This document shows, piece after piece, positions 1-7,662 of a stretch of 29,935 nt of DNA. The stretch's first letter is position 1. Every line of letters starts with the position of its first letter. The notes beneath the pieces were generated by a model. That model saw only the letters and a list, made by a program, of their open reading frames with translations. It made no database searches and had not been told where the DNA came from. The stretch is from Nitrospira sp. ST-bin4 (GTDB lineage: Bacteria; Nitrospirota; Nitrospiria; Nitrospirales; Nitrospiraceae): the NCBI GenBank assembly GCA_002083565.1, contig MSXM01000002.1, positions 1 to 29,935 on the forward strand. The letters run 5' to 3'. A program made the translations under genes and the position numbers.

Positions 1-938
1 CGATTGGCTTCCCAGTTCTCCAGCTTCGCGCGGGTATATTTTCCGGCGCCGATACTCTGTCCCACCATTGTGGCGGCGGCAATGGCGAATCCATAGCCCG
101 GCAGAAAGGAGAGCGACTCGATGGACAGCCCGACTTGATGTGCTGCGTAGGTGACTGTGCCGTAGATCAACACGAGTTTTGTGTAGATCAGGATTCCGGC
201 CTGTTGCACGATCCGTTCACCGGACACAGGCGCGCCTACATCCCAAATCGAGCGGACAAGGTCGAGGCGCAACGTGAGCGATGGCTTCAAGATTGGACGG
301 CACTGCCAGAGGAGATAGGCGACCCCGATCGCTTCAGCGAGGCCGACGGCAACGGCGGCTCCCTTGATTCCCAAGGCGGGGAGTCCCCACCGACCATAGA
401 TCAACGGGTAGGCCATGAGGATGTGGAGCAGGTTGACGACGATCAGGGCATACATCGGCGTCCGTGTGTCACCGGTACCTTGAAGCACCGACGACAAGAC
501 TTGAAGGAGTACGGTACAGGGGATCACGAGAAAAATGATGGTTGAATAGGGGAGCGCCAGTGCGATGACTTCGGATTCTGCGCCGAGCTGCTGCATGACG
601 ATGTGGTTGATGGCCATTCCAAGCCCGGCCAATCCTAACGATATGGCGACTGAGAGCCAGAGGAAATGGCGCGCAGCTTCTCCAGCATCCTGATACCGGC
701 GGGCGCCCCACAGTTGGGCGACAATGACGTTGGTGCCGACCGACAGACCGGAGACTAATGTCGTTGCGATGAAAGCCAAAAGTTGCCCCAACCCGACGGC
801 CGCAATGTGGGTGGCCCCCAGCCCACCGACCAGAAAGACCGCCACGATGCCTTCTGCGCGCTGGAGCAGGCTGCTCACCGTGACGGGGAGGGCAAGGGTC
901 AAGACGGAGCGTCTGATTTGTGCGACACCGTTGGCCAT
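1..938 (-). CDS. MATE family multidrug/Na+ efflux transporter (3' end outside window)
   Basis: The leftward reading frame starts at the ATG at 938 (MANGVAQIRRSVLTLALP) and runs off the left edge, so about 312 residues are visible and the C-terminal third is missing. Family hallmarks are the N-terminal LALPVTVSSLLQ segment, then VGTNVIVAQLWGARR and, after the midpoint, GFAIAAATMVGQSIGAGKY, the repeat characteristic of the second six-helix half of MATE (NorM/DinF-like) exporters. Many hydrophobic stretches alternate with short polar loops. Such proteins sit in the inner membrane and expel cationic drugs or metabolites in exchange for Na+ or H+; the substrate cannot be read from sequence. An AGGAT element lies about 7 bases upstream of the start. 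It diverges from the nuclease-like gene at 1004 with a 65-bp gap, so the two could share a promoter region. Confidence 0.9.
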   Translation of the reverse strand, partial: MANGVAQIRRSVLTLALPVTVSSLLQRAEGIVAVFLVGGLGATHIAAVGLGQLLAFIATTLVSGLSVGTNVIVAQLWGARRYQDAGEAARHFLWLSVAISLGLAGLGMAINHIVMQQLGAESEVIALALPYSTIIFLVIPCTVLLQVLSSVLQGTGDTRTPMYALIVVNLLHILMAYPLIYGRWGLPALGIKGAAVAVGLAEAIGVAYLLWQCRPILKPSLTLRLDLVRSIWDVGAPVSGERIVQQAGILIYTKLVLIYGTVTYAAHQVGLSIESLSFLPGYGFAIAAATMVGQSIGAGKYTRAKLENWEAN

Positions 939-1003
939 GGGGGCCTATCCTAGCAGAAGCGTAGTAGACAAACCGCTCTTCGGTCCGTTAGCTTTTGTCC
1001 ACG

Positions 1004-2515
1004 ATGCTTGATTCAAACCAGCGTGCGATCCCTGTTTCTTCCCCGCGCCTCTCAAAGTCTAAATTCCTGGCCGGCCTTCAATGTCATAAGCGGGTGTATT
1101 TTGACGTTCATCATCCTGACCGGGCCAGCCCCCCGGACCCCTCGACGCAGGCCATCCTCGATATGGGCACTGAAATCGGCGAGCGGGCACGGTGCCGTTT
1201 CCCCGGCGGGGTGCTGATCGGCGAAGGCTATCGGCAGCGCGAGGCGGCACTGGCTCATACGGCATCGGTGGTGGCTGATCTTACGATTCCGGCTATCTTT
1301 GAAGGAGCGTTTCTGTATGACGGCGTCCTTGTCCGTGTCGATATTCTTGAGCGTATGCGAGGCAACGCAGGAGAACATGTCGGTTGGCGGCTTATCGAGG
1401 TGAAATCGTCGTCGCGCGTGAAGGATATTCATCTCTATGACCTGGCGATTCAGCGCTATGTGCTGCAGGGAGCGGGGCTCACGGTTCTCTCGGCCTGCCT
1501 CATGCACTTGAATTCGCAATATGTCTACCCGGGTGACGTTCTCGACCTGGATGCGCTCTTCAAGTTGCAAGACATGACCGAGCTCGTTGCCGCACGCGGT
1601 ATCGATTTGCCGGGCCAGTTGGTGCCGATGCAGCAGGCCGTTTTGCAACCGGACCCACCGGCGATCGAACCGGATGATCACTGCCACACTCCGTATGAAT
1701 GTCCGTACTGGACCTATTGCACGAAGGAGAAGCCGGCCCGTTGGATCTATCACTTGCCGGGATCATTGCGTGGTTTGGCCGATCTGGCCAGGCAGGGCGT
1801 GACGACCATCGACGATATTCCTGACGGAGTCAAACTGTCAGCCGTTCAACGTCGTGTGAAGGACAACGTCGAATGGATCTCTCCCAAACTCAAGGAAGCC
1901 CTCGCGTCCGTTCGATATCCCGTCCATCATTTGGATTTTGAAACCATCATGCCGGGGGTTCCCTGTTATCCGGACACAAGGCCCTATGAGCCGATACCGG
2001 TCCAATGGTCGAATCATATCGAGGAAGCCCCCGGCTGCTGGCGACATCAGGAGTATCTTCATACCGATCCGAGCGACCCTCGTGAAGCATTGACGGCACA
2101 GCTGATCGAGTCGCTGGCCTCGGAAGGCAGCATCTGTGTGTATTCACCGTATGAGCAGTCGATTCTCGAACGGCTTGCCGATCGGTATCCGTCCATGCAG
2201 GCTGAACTGAGGCGGGTGATTCGCCGGCTCTGGGATCTATTCCCGGTGATTCGGGACCACTACTATCATCCTGCATTTGGCGGATCCTATTCGATCAAGT
2301 CTGTGCTGCCTGCCATGGTCCCGGCATTGGCCTATGGAGATCTGGCGATTCAAGAGGGAGGAGTTGCCGCGCAGGCCTACTACCAGATGGTGTTCAAGGA
2401 AACCGATTGGGTCAACAAGGAAACCATCAAGGAATCGCTACTCGCATATTGCAAGCGCGACACGCTGGCCATGGTGGAGTTGCGGCGAGCCTTGTGGGAG
2501 AAAGCGGGAAAATAG
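1004..2515 (+). CDS. DUF2779-type protein: Cas4-like PD-(D/E)XK nuclease fused to DEDD exonuclease domain
   Basis: 503 residues from the ATG at 1004; an upstream in-frame TTG at 995 is possible, and neither has a clear Shine-Dalgarno. The N-terminal half looks like a Cas4/RecB-type nuclease: D113 followed by E132-V-K134 gives the D...ExK active site, and C27 with C227, C233 and C239 fits the one-plus-three cysteine pattern that holds a 4Fe-4S cluster in Cas4 and AddB. The C-terminal half has a DnaQ/RNase H-like start, D311-F-E313 in HLDFET, and a late acidic residue D486 in YCKRDTLAM, as in DEDD exonucleases; this is the DUF2779 part. The protein is therefore probably a two-nuclease enzyme acting on DNA. 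No CRISPR array or cas1/cas2 is in the window. Role unknown; DNA repair or defence are both possible. Family call is strong, mechanism is inferred. Confidence 0.85.
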   Translation: MLDSNQRAIPVSSPRLSKSKFLAGLQCHKRVYFDVHHPDRASPPDPSTQAILDMGTEIGERARCRFPGGVLIGEGYRQREAALAHTASVVADLTIPAIFEGAFLYDGVLVRVDILERMRGNAGEHVGWRLIEVKSSSRVKDIHLYDLAIQRYVLQGAGLTVLSACLMHLNSQYVYPGDVLDLDALFKLQDMTELVAARGIDLPGQLVPMQQAVLQPDPPAIEPDDHCHTPYECPYWTYCTKEKPARWIYHLPGSLRGLADLARQGVTTIDDIPDGVKLSAVQRRVKDNVEWISPKLKEALASVRYPVHHLDFETIMPGVPCYPDTRPYEPIPVQWSNHIEEAPGCWRHQEYLHTDPSDPREALTAQLIESLASEGSICVYSPYEQSILERLADRYPSMQAELRRVIRRLWDLFPVIRDHYYHPAFGGSYSIKSVLPAMVPALAYGDLAIQEGGVAAQAYYQMVFKETDWVNKETIKESLLAYCKRDTLAMVELRRALWEKAGK

Positions 2516-2592
2516 TGAAAGCGTCTATCAGACAACGTCATAGACGTAATGCGATAAAGTAATGGGTACCATGTACAAATTTAATTTGGCGT

Positions 2593-2892
2593 GTGCTCTA
2601 TGAATTGTATGACTATATAGAACACAAGTTCGTATTGGTGCACGACATGCTGTCGCAAGTGATATCTCTGCTGACAGTGGATACGGCAAAGATATGCGAA
2701 TTCGACTTTTTAGCAGGCGATCTCATTGCGAGGGCCCTGCGGCAACTGAAACTTACCCGTGTAGCCATCATCTACCTGTCACTTGTGGGCCACGTCCAAG
2801 AATGGAGGCGTGAAAACAAAAGGGCGGAGGGCAAACTGTGCATGCCGATGATCCTCCATACCTGGAATGATGACTGGAAACTGCAGAATTAG
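2593..2892 (+). CDS. Hypothetical protein, weakly supported
   Basis: A 99-residue frame beginning with GTG at 2593 and ending 60 bp before the next gene. I do not recognise it. The protein is predicted helical, with a DYIEHKF start, several hydrophobic heptads and a charged QEWRRENKRAEGK segment near the end; no cysteine pattern, signal peptide or membrane helix is obvious. The DNA here is visibly more AT-rich than the housekeeping genes, as is the gene that follows, so both may have arrived together. No clear ribosome binding site precedes the start. It could be a non-coding frame by chance. Confidence 0.3.
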   Translation: MLYELYDYIEHKFVLVHDMLSQVISLLTVDTAKICEFDFLAGDLIARALRQLKLTRVAIIYLSLVGHVQEWRRENKRAEGKLCMPMILHTWNDDWKLQN

Positions 2893-2951
2893 AGCGGGCA
2901 GATTTCGTAGTACGAGTTTGCATTCTCATTACCTTCGGTGATCCTAGCCCT

Positions 2952-4379
2952 ATGCTAGCGAAACAGCTTTCTCACATACTGACCGAACTTATTAGCGGAA
3001 GTGACGTGAAAACGGATACTCCTGTCGCGATGGATCAGCGATTTGAGTCACTGCGTGGCTTCGGAAAGCTGCCGCGTGGGCGGGAAAATCGCAGTCGTGC
3101 ACTCACGAACGAGCAAATTATCGCAGCATTGCTGGGGTTAGTGGCCACGCAACCCAGCTGGGCTGGCCATGTGGCCACGATTATTGCCAAATTGAAGCCG
3201 GTTGGCGGACAGACGGATGCCTTTGGTGGTGCAAATACCTTGACCGATGCGCTGAGTAACGTGCTCACCGATGAGTCTGCACGGGCAAACATCATCGCTG
3301 TTCGGCTTTCGGTTGCGGAAGCGGGAACCAATAGCCATGGGTTAGCCGTCATTGTTTATGAACACAACGGAACGCGGCACCAGCTTTCATTCGTGCGCGA
3401 CGAAGCAGTGTCCTTGCTACAGCCGGGCGCGAAGTTCGATGTCGAGTTGCGCAACTCACCAGCGAGCCGAGAACTGGTACTCAATAGGCAGTTCTTTGAA
3501 CGGCTGGCGCATGAAATCAGTCATGCTCGTGCCTATCCTTCGCCACTAATTAGTGACGGCTCGGAGTATGACAAGGAGGATGCCGAAAAGACGCGCCGTG
3601 AGCGCTTGGGTGCAACGCCAACGTCCAGCTTCCTAAACATCGGGGTCGATAACCAAGTTACATGGCCGGACAAGGAAATGTTGATCGAGTTTGACCGGTA
3701 TAAGCTCGTCTTGATGCCGAAGACCAAGGACCATGTGCAGTCGATCCATATCGACCTGCATGCCAATCGACTAAGCACGGAAGATGCGATGACAGTTATC
3801 AATCGCTTCCTGAGCCTGCTGACATGGTGCGACGATCAATTTGCCATCGCGCAAGGAGGTTGGTCGGGCAACCCAGTGCCGGTCGCTGTTCCCAAGCGCG
3901 ATCTGGCATTCACAACTGCATCCTATTGGGTGTTCAATCGCGACATTCCGGTATCGGAAGAGGTGCGGCGTGCCCTTGCACTTTATCGCGAGGCGCGTAA
4001 CGCCGAACAGAATTTCATGATTAGCTATGCGGTATTGAACTACTACAAGATCATTGAGATTCGCCACCAGGGATGGCCTGCATCAACGAAATGGGTAGCC
4101 GACAACCTGCCGCCGATCCTCAACGACTCGTACGATCAGGACGGCATCACCACCTTTCTTTCTGCCTGCGGGACAGAGAATCCTGAAATGTATGTCTATG
4201 CGGCCTGTCGGGTGGCGGTGGCGCATGTCAGCCCCAACAGACCATCAGACCCGGACGAATTTGCAGAGCTGCGTCGCCTGCACAACGCTGCCCATCTGAT
4301 GCGTCGCTTGGCGCGGCGGTTCATTTCTGTGGATTTGGGTTTTTCGAACTCGCCATTCGGCGAAATGGAAACTGCGTAA
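2952..4379 (+). CDS. MauJ-like protein with C-terminal HEPN-type motif
   Basis: 475 residues. The C-terminal third has the pattern of proteins annotated as methylamine utilization protein MauJ: ALALYREARNAEQNF, then ISYAVLNYYKIIEI, then the segment CRVAVAHVSPNRP with R420 and H425 (R-x4-H), followed by a helical LRRLHNAAHLMRRLARRF tail. An R-x4-6-H motif at a helix end is the catalytic signature of HEPN ribonucleases, so RNA cleavage is a reasonable inference, not a demonstrated function. The N-terminal 300 residues are mixed alpha/beta and unrecognised. No other mau (methylamine dehydrogenase) gene is near, so the methylamine label should not be taken as a role. It lies in AT-richer DNA just left of a tRNA that is a known insertion point here, which suggests horizontal transfer. 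Start chosen at the first ATG; no strong Shine-Dalgarno. Confidence 0.75.
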   Translation: MLAKQLSHILTELISGSDVKTDTPVAMDQRFESLRGFGKLPRGRENRSRALTNEQIIAALLGLVATQPSWAGHVATIIAKLKPVGGQTDAFGGANTLTDALSNVLTDESARANIIAVRLSVAEAGTNSHGLAVIVYEHNGTRHQLSFVRDEAVSLLQPGAKFDVELRNSPASRELVLNRQFFERLAHEISHARAYPSPLISDGSEYDKEDAEKTRRERLGATPTSSFLNIGVDNQVTWPDKEMLIEFDRYKLVLMPKTKDHVQSIHIDLHANRLSTEDAMTVINRFLSLLTWCDDQFAIAQGGWSGNPVPVAVPKRDLAFTTASYWVFNRDIPVSEEVRRALALYREARNAEQNFMISYAVLNYYKIIEIRHQGWPASTKWVADNLPPILNDSYDQDGITTFLSACGTENPEMYVYAACRVAVAHVSPNRPSDPDEFAELRRLHNAAHLMRRLARRFISVDLGFSNSPFGEMETA

Positions 4380-4466
4380 GGGATGGTGCTGTAACCAACC
4401 ATAGATTTATGATGGAGAGCGTGGGCATTCGAAGTCACGATCACAGAAGCTGCGATCGCTCCTACA

Positions 4467-4505
4467 GAGGGGGCCAGCCCCCTCGTAAGCTCCCCTCGCG
4501 GGGGA
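4467..4505. terminator. Two adjacent GC-rich hairpins
   Basis: A 7-bp perfect stem (GAGGGGG/CCCCCTC, loop CCAG) at 4467-4484 is followed by a second stem TCCCC/GGGGA with a TCGCG loop at 4491-4505. They lie between the end of the MauJ-like gene and the convergent tRNA. Neither has a clear U-tract, so a bidirectional transcription barrier is likely but unproven. Confidence 0.45.
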
Positions 4506-4584
4506 AAGACACTGGAGGTGTCCATCCGCCCTCAATTATGACGATTCAACGATGAAGAGCAGGCGGGTCACACGAAGGTTGGTA

Positions 4585-4674
4585 TGGCGGAGAGGGTGGG
4601 GATCGAACCCACGGTCGAGTTACCCCGACAGCAGTTTTCGAGACTGCCCGATTCGGCCACTCTCGCACCTCTCC
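4585..4674 (-). tRNA. tRNA-Ser (anticodon CGA)
   Basis: On the minus strand the acceptor 5' arm GGAGAGG (from 4674) pairs with CCTCTCC at the 3' end (4595-4589), followed by discriminator G and an encoded CCA (4587-4585). The anticodon stem GCAGT/ACTGC encloses loop CTCGAAA, giving anticodon CGA, which reads the serine codon UCG. A long variable arm and the T-arm sequence GGTTCGATCC are present, as expected for a class II serine tRNA. The 5' half, from 4674 to the anticodon loop, is duplicated at 8475-8513, so the gene is the target of an integrated element and its 5' half and upstream region are now element-derived. Confidence 0.95.
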
Positions 4675-4682
4675 GTAGGCCG
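4636..4682. repeat. Left attachment repeat (attL-like), inside tRNA-Ser
   Basis: 47 bp identical to 8475-8521, in direct orientation. It spans the tRNA anticodon loop, anticodon 5' strand, D-arm, acceptor 5' strand and 8 bp upstream of the tRNA. Allowing one mismatch the match extends four more bases into the anticodon stem (4632). This is the footprint of site-specific integration within a tRNA gene. Confidence 0.9.
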
Positions 4683-4697
4683 TAAAGCGTCGCATGA

Positions 4698-5249
4698 TTA
4701 CATGCTTACCCGTCGCTCTGCAAGCTGTATGATAGCCCTCGTCTCCGGCATTGGCGGAAATTTGGCGGGGAATTCTTGGACGATGCACTCGATGGCCTGC
4801 TGGCAATGCTCTGGGCTCAGATGAGAATACCCCTGCACAAGGCTAAGGTCGCGCCAGCCGCCTAGAATCTGGATGGTCCGGAGGTCAGCCCCACTCATGA
4901 CCAGCTGTGAGGCAAAGGTATGTCGAAGCGTATGCAGAGAGATGCCTGCGCCTGATAGCCCTGCATCCTCGCAAGCTTTCGCCAGGAGCTTGTCCATTAA
5001 GCGATAGGGGTGGCCGTTCGGTTTGGCGAAGATGTAGTGGCTGTGGTTCTTGGATTTCAGTCGCAATAAGACCGCACGGATTCGACCATTCAAGGGAACG
5101 TTTCTGGTTTCGCCAGCCTTGGCAAAGGCCGCCTGAACCGTCAGCTGATTCCGCTGGAATTGGACATCCTGCCAGGTCAGCGGCAGTAATTCAGAAGCCA
5201 GGCGAAGGCGAGATTCGCCGGAGAGAAAAACGTGAGGTCGCCCTCGCAC
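4698..5249 (-). pseudogene. Truncated tyrosine recombinase/integrase (catalytic domain only)
   Basis: The leftward frame encodes the C-terminal catalytic domain of a phage/XerC-type integrase: RLASELLPLTWQDVQF (first catalytic Arg region), GETRNVPL with the beta-strand region, SLHTLRHTFASQLVMSGA (H-x-x-R box), ILGGWRDLSLVQGYSHLS (the nucleophilic Tyr is the Y of GYSHLS). Full-length integrases are about 320-400 residues and carry an N-terminal arm-binding and core-binding domain; here homology stops about residue 14 of a 183-residue frame. Between 5250 and 5451 the other two leftward frames show fragments (for example SEAQRFQTAQQALHRLACEG) that may be decayed coding sequence, so a frameshift or deletion is likely. 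The stop codon is 23 bp from the tRNA 5' end, the usual position for the integrase of a tRNA-inserted island. Confidence 0.8.
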
Positions 5250-5451
5250 GCCAGGCGATGAAGGGCTTGCTGGGCTGTCTGGAAGCGTTGGGCCTCACTC
5301 CAGCGTCCGCCAGCCGAGTGCGCCCGCTGCCTTTGCCCCAAAAGAGAGACCCCGACGGCATCGAGTCATATTTCGAGACTCCCACGATGCCCTCGGCCTG
5401 AAGCTGGGCGGGCGCGCCTGTTGGCCGATTAGACTGGCTCCGATCTCGGCA

Positions 5452-6504
5452 TCAGTTGATCCAGATCGATAGATCCGCAAACCGACCGACGAGCCGCTTA
5501 ATATTTGCATGACCAATCGCAATCCCTACGCTGGTGAGCGAGAATCGAGACATCGAGGATCCAGACCACGTTTCAAATAGTCCAGACATGTAGGGTCTTA
5601 TTTCAATGCACTTATCTTTGATTTCCTGGCCGTTCATCTTTCCGACTTCAAAAAGCCCAGTGATCTTGGCACGATCATCTGGCGAAATTGTCTCTGCCTC
5701 CAAAGTCTTGTCTAATTGCTCCTTGTTAACTGCAGCGACCTGCATTTTTGATGAGTCGTTAAGACAAGGGATGAAAAATCTCGGATCGAGTCCGATAGAG
5801 ACACCCCTCTCCGCAACCTCTTTTGGGTCAAATCCTTTTAGGAACAGCCCTAGGTAGACCGTACCTAAGATAGACTCAAGGTTGCCTGTCAAAGACCCAA
5901 TCGATCCGCATCCAGTGAACTGAAGATGTTGATAGCACGCAGCATTTGTGACGATTTTCGAGGCAAAGGGAAGGACACATTCGTCAAGGAGTCCTCCAAA
6001 AATCTGATGATTACAAGCCCCGAGATGCTGTGTGTACTTAAACGTAAAGATAACCGACAAGGCCGCCAACTGATTCTCGGTTAACTTGGGCGCAGTGCGG
6101 AGAGACTCGTTGAGGACTATCTGGCGAATGTCTCGCTGCTCTTGCTTGCTTCTGTCGACAAGGAGATCAACAAGAAGGGAACCAAGGTCCTTGTCACCGT
6201 TCCTGGCGTATTCTTTTTGGACTGTGAACAGGGCGTACTGGAAGTCAGGATCAGATGCTTTCTCAAGTCCAGCCGGAAATTCATTTTGTAGCTTAGCCAA
6301 GAATTCTTCTGTAATTTCCTCAGCTCGGGTTGTGGCGGTCTCTTTAGCAACTCCCGCAAGTTTGTAAAAGTTTGTATTAAAGACATCGAGCGCGACTTCT
6401 CGAACCTCAGTGTAAGTAAGTCCTGTTGTAACAATTATGTCCCGACCTGCCTGGATCGCGGTGCTCCCCTCGGCTACGTTTTGGTCTTGGCCCTTATCTA
6501 TCAT
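5452..6504 (-). CDS. LPO_1073/Vpar_1526-like protein with N-terminal amyloid/RHIM-like motif
   Basis: 350 residues from the ATG at 6504, chosen because an AAGGA ribosome binding site lies 5 bases upstream; the ATG overlaps the end of the preceding gene by 11 bp, which points to translational coupling. The body, with VFNTNFYKLAGVAKE, RAEEITEEFL, DPDFQYALFTVQKEYA and LLVDLLVDRSKQEQRDI, matches my recollection of the family NCBI names LPO_1073/Vpar_1526, which has no assigned biochemical function. Residues 8-25 (Q8-x-V10, S14, then I-Q-A-G-R-D at 17-22) resemble a bacterial amyloid or RHIM-type signalling motif and match the C-terminal tail of the upstream membrane protein. No ATPase or nuclease motif was seen. 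I infer a sensor or signal-transducing partner of the membrane protein. Family recall is from memory; the motif similarity is seen directly. Confidence 0.8.
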   Translation of the reverse strand: MIDKGQDQNVAEGSTAIQAGRDIIVTTGLTYTEVREVALDVFNTNFYKLAGVAKETATTRAEEITEEFLAKLQNEFPAGLEKASDPDFQYALFTVQKEYARNGDKDLGSLLVDLLVDRSKQEQRDIRQIVLNESLRTAPKLTENQLAALSVIFTFKYTQHLGACNHQIFGGLLDECVLPFASKIVTNAACYQHLQFTGCGSIGSLTGNLESILGTVYLGLFLKGFDPKEVAERGVSIGLDPRFFIPCLNDSSKMQVAAVNKEQLDKTLEAETISPDDRAKITGLFEVGKMNGQEIKDKCIEIRPYMSGLFETWSGSSMSRFSLTSVGIAIGHANIKRLVGRFADLSIWIN

Positions 6505-6742
6505 GCTTGTCCTTACCAGCATCTCCAATGCTCACGTTTCCACCAGCCTGCACCCCGACAGAAGATTGAGAGACAGACTGGTGTTGCGCGCGCTCCGCCC
6601 TCCGTTTACCTATTATAAACGTTGAGGCAAGAGCCGATATTGAACCCAAAACAGCCAAGGCGGACTCAAAGCCCGGGTTTGCAATAACCCAGGCAGTTGA
6701 AACTATCAATGCAATTGCAGCTAAGAATTTCACGAATACCAT
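6494..6742 (-). CDS. Small two-helix membrane protein with C-terminal Q/G-rich signalling-like motif
   Basis: 82 residues from the ATG at 6742, which has a GAGAGG ribosome binding site 6 bases upstream; a longer GTG start at 6805 would add 21 residues with no better signal. Two hydrophobic helices (about 5-21 and 27-45) are joined by a short NPGFES loop, then a basic KRRAER stop-transfer segment puts the tail in the cytoplasm. The tail contains Q55-x-V57, S61 and V-Q-A-G-G-N (64-69), which aligns position by position with residues 8-25 of the next gene product. I propose a membrane-anchored effector or receptor that pairs with that protein by homotypic motif stacking. It overlaps the next gene by 11 bp and clearly belongs to the same operon. 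Confidence 0.75.
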   Translation of the reverse strand: MVFVKFLAAIALIVSTAWVIANPGFESALAVLGSISALASTFIIGKRRAERAQHQSVSQSSVGVQAGGNVSIGDAGKDKHDR

Positions 6743-6952
6743 CTGAAGCCTCTCAGGGAAACCTAACAAGCCCGCCGTAACCAACGGTTGCAAATAGGCA
6801 CCCACGCAGGAAGCTGTATTCTATGAGGATTGCGAGCAGACCACAAGACAGGGTGTGGACCGCGAGGGGCGAGGGCGTACAGCTACTCAATGCGGATGGC
6901 GTGATGCTGGAAGTCTCAAGAGCGGAGTCTGAGAGGAAGGCCTGTCATGGCG

Positions 6953-7651
6953 TTAGCGAATTACGAGAGGCACAATCCCGATGCCTTCAGAGAACATCTT
7001 GTCTTCCTCTGAGAACCACTTCCCAGTAAGATTCAGATCCCAACACTTTTCTATAGGATGCGCGTTCGCTGCTGCCACTTTTACATAAAAGCGATAATGC
7101 CCTTCTAGGACCAGGTGGCTCAATGTGTTTGGCTGGACCTCAAGATCAAGCTCAAGAATTGTCCTTCCCTTGGTGAACTGAGGTGGAGTGGGGTGCATAA
7201 GTTGCTCCCGAAATACAGGATCAACAATGTGGGCAAAATCGCAGTGCCTTCCCATTCCCAGCGATATTCCTTCGGCAAATATCTCTGGGGGGGATGAATG
7301 AGACCATCGGAGATTCATCGGCAAAAATGAATCTACATCCTTGAAACGTCCATCCGCATGTTGTTTCTGTAATCGAGACACAAACACTTGGACTTTTTCC
7401 GCACGCTGTCGTCCCTCATTTTGAACCCAAATTCTAAGGTAATAACACTCTCCTCGTTGCGCTAGAACCTGCACGGGGTTGGAAGAGACGAGCTGGGTCT
7501 TGTGGCAATCTGGAGGCTTCAGACGAATCGTTGCAGTCAGGATTGGGCGGTACCAATAGGTCCGGAGTTCTTCCCTGAACAATGCCACGAAAACGGCCAG
7601 CAGCGTGGCGATAGCGGACGCAAAGGAACCGTAGATTGCCCACTCGCTCAT
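6953..7651 (-). CDS. Membrane-anchored hypothetical protein
   Basis: 232 residues. It starts with a single hydrophobic helix (residues 5-24, WAIYGSFASAIATLLAVFVA) followed by an FREELRTYWYRP juxtamembrane segment. The remaining 190 residues look beta-rich, with YYLRIWVQNEGRQRAEKVQVFV resembling an Ig-like or C2-like strand pair, and no catalytic motif. I do not recognise a family with certainty; single-helix proteins with this beta-domain pattern are common hypotheticals in accessory DNA. The ATG has a GAGGAG ribosome binding site and begins 11 bp after the preceding stop, so it is co-transcribed with the 157-residue gene upstream. A 210-bp gap follows before the small membrane protein. Confidence 0.75.
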   Translation of the reverse strand: MSEWAIYGSFASAIATLLAVFVALFREELRTYWYRPILTATIRLKPPDCHKTQLVSSNPVQVLAQRGECYYLRIWVQNEGRQRAEKVQVFVSRLQKQHADGRFKDVDSFLPMNLRWSHSSPPEIFAEGISLGMGRHCDFAHIVDPVFREQLMHPTPPQFTKGRTILELDLEVQPNTLSHLVLEGHYRFYVKVAAANAHPIEKCWDLNLTGKWFSEEDKMFSEGIGIVPLVIR

Positions 7652-7662
7652 CGCGTACTCCT

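Noticed and set aside
1052..1753. 233-residue minus-strand frame within the DUF2779 gene
   Set aside because: Antisense to the nuclease domain; no signal, motif or start site.
2516..4584. Second island on the 3' side of tRNA-Ser
   Set aside because: Composition hints at transfer, but no copy of the tRNA 3' end was found near 2516-2600 to mark the outer junction.
4546..4806. Frames on both strands over the tRNA-Ser gene
   Set aside because: They are translations of the tRNA and its flanks; the tRNA fold accounts for the sequence.
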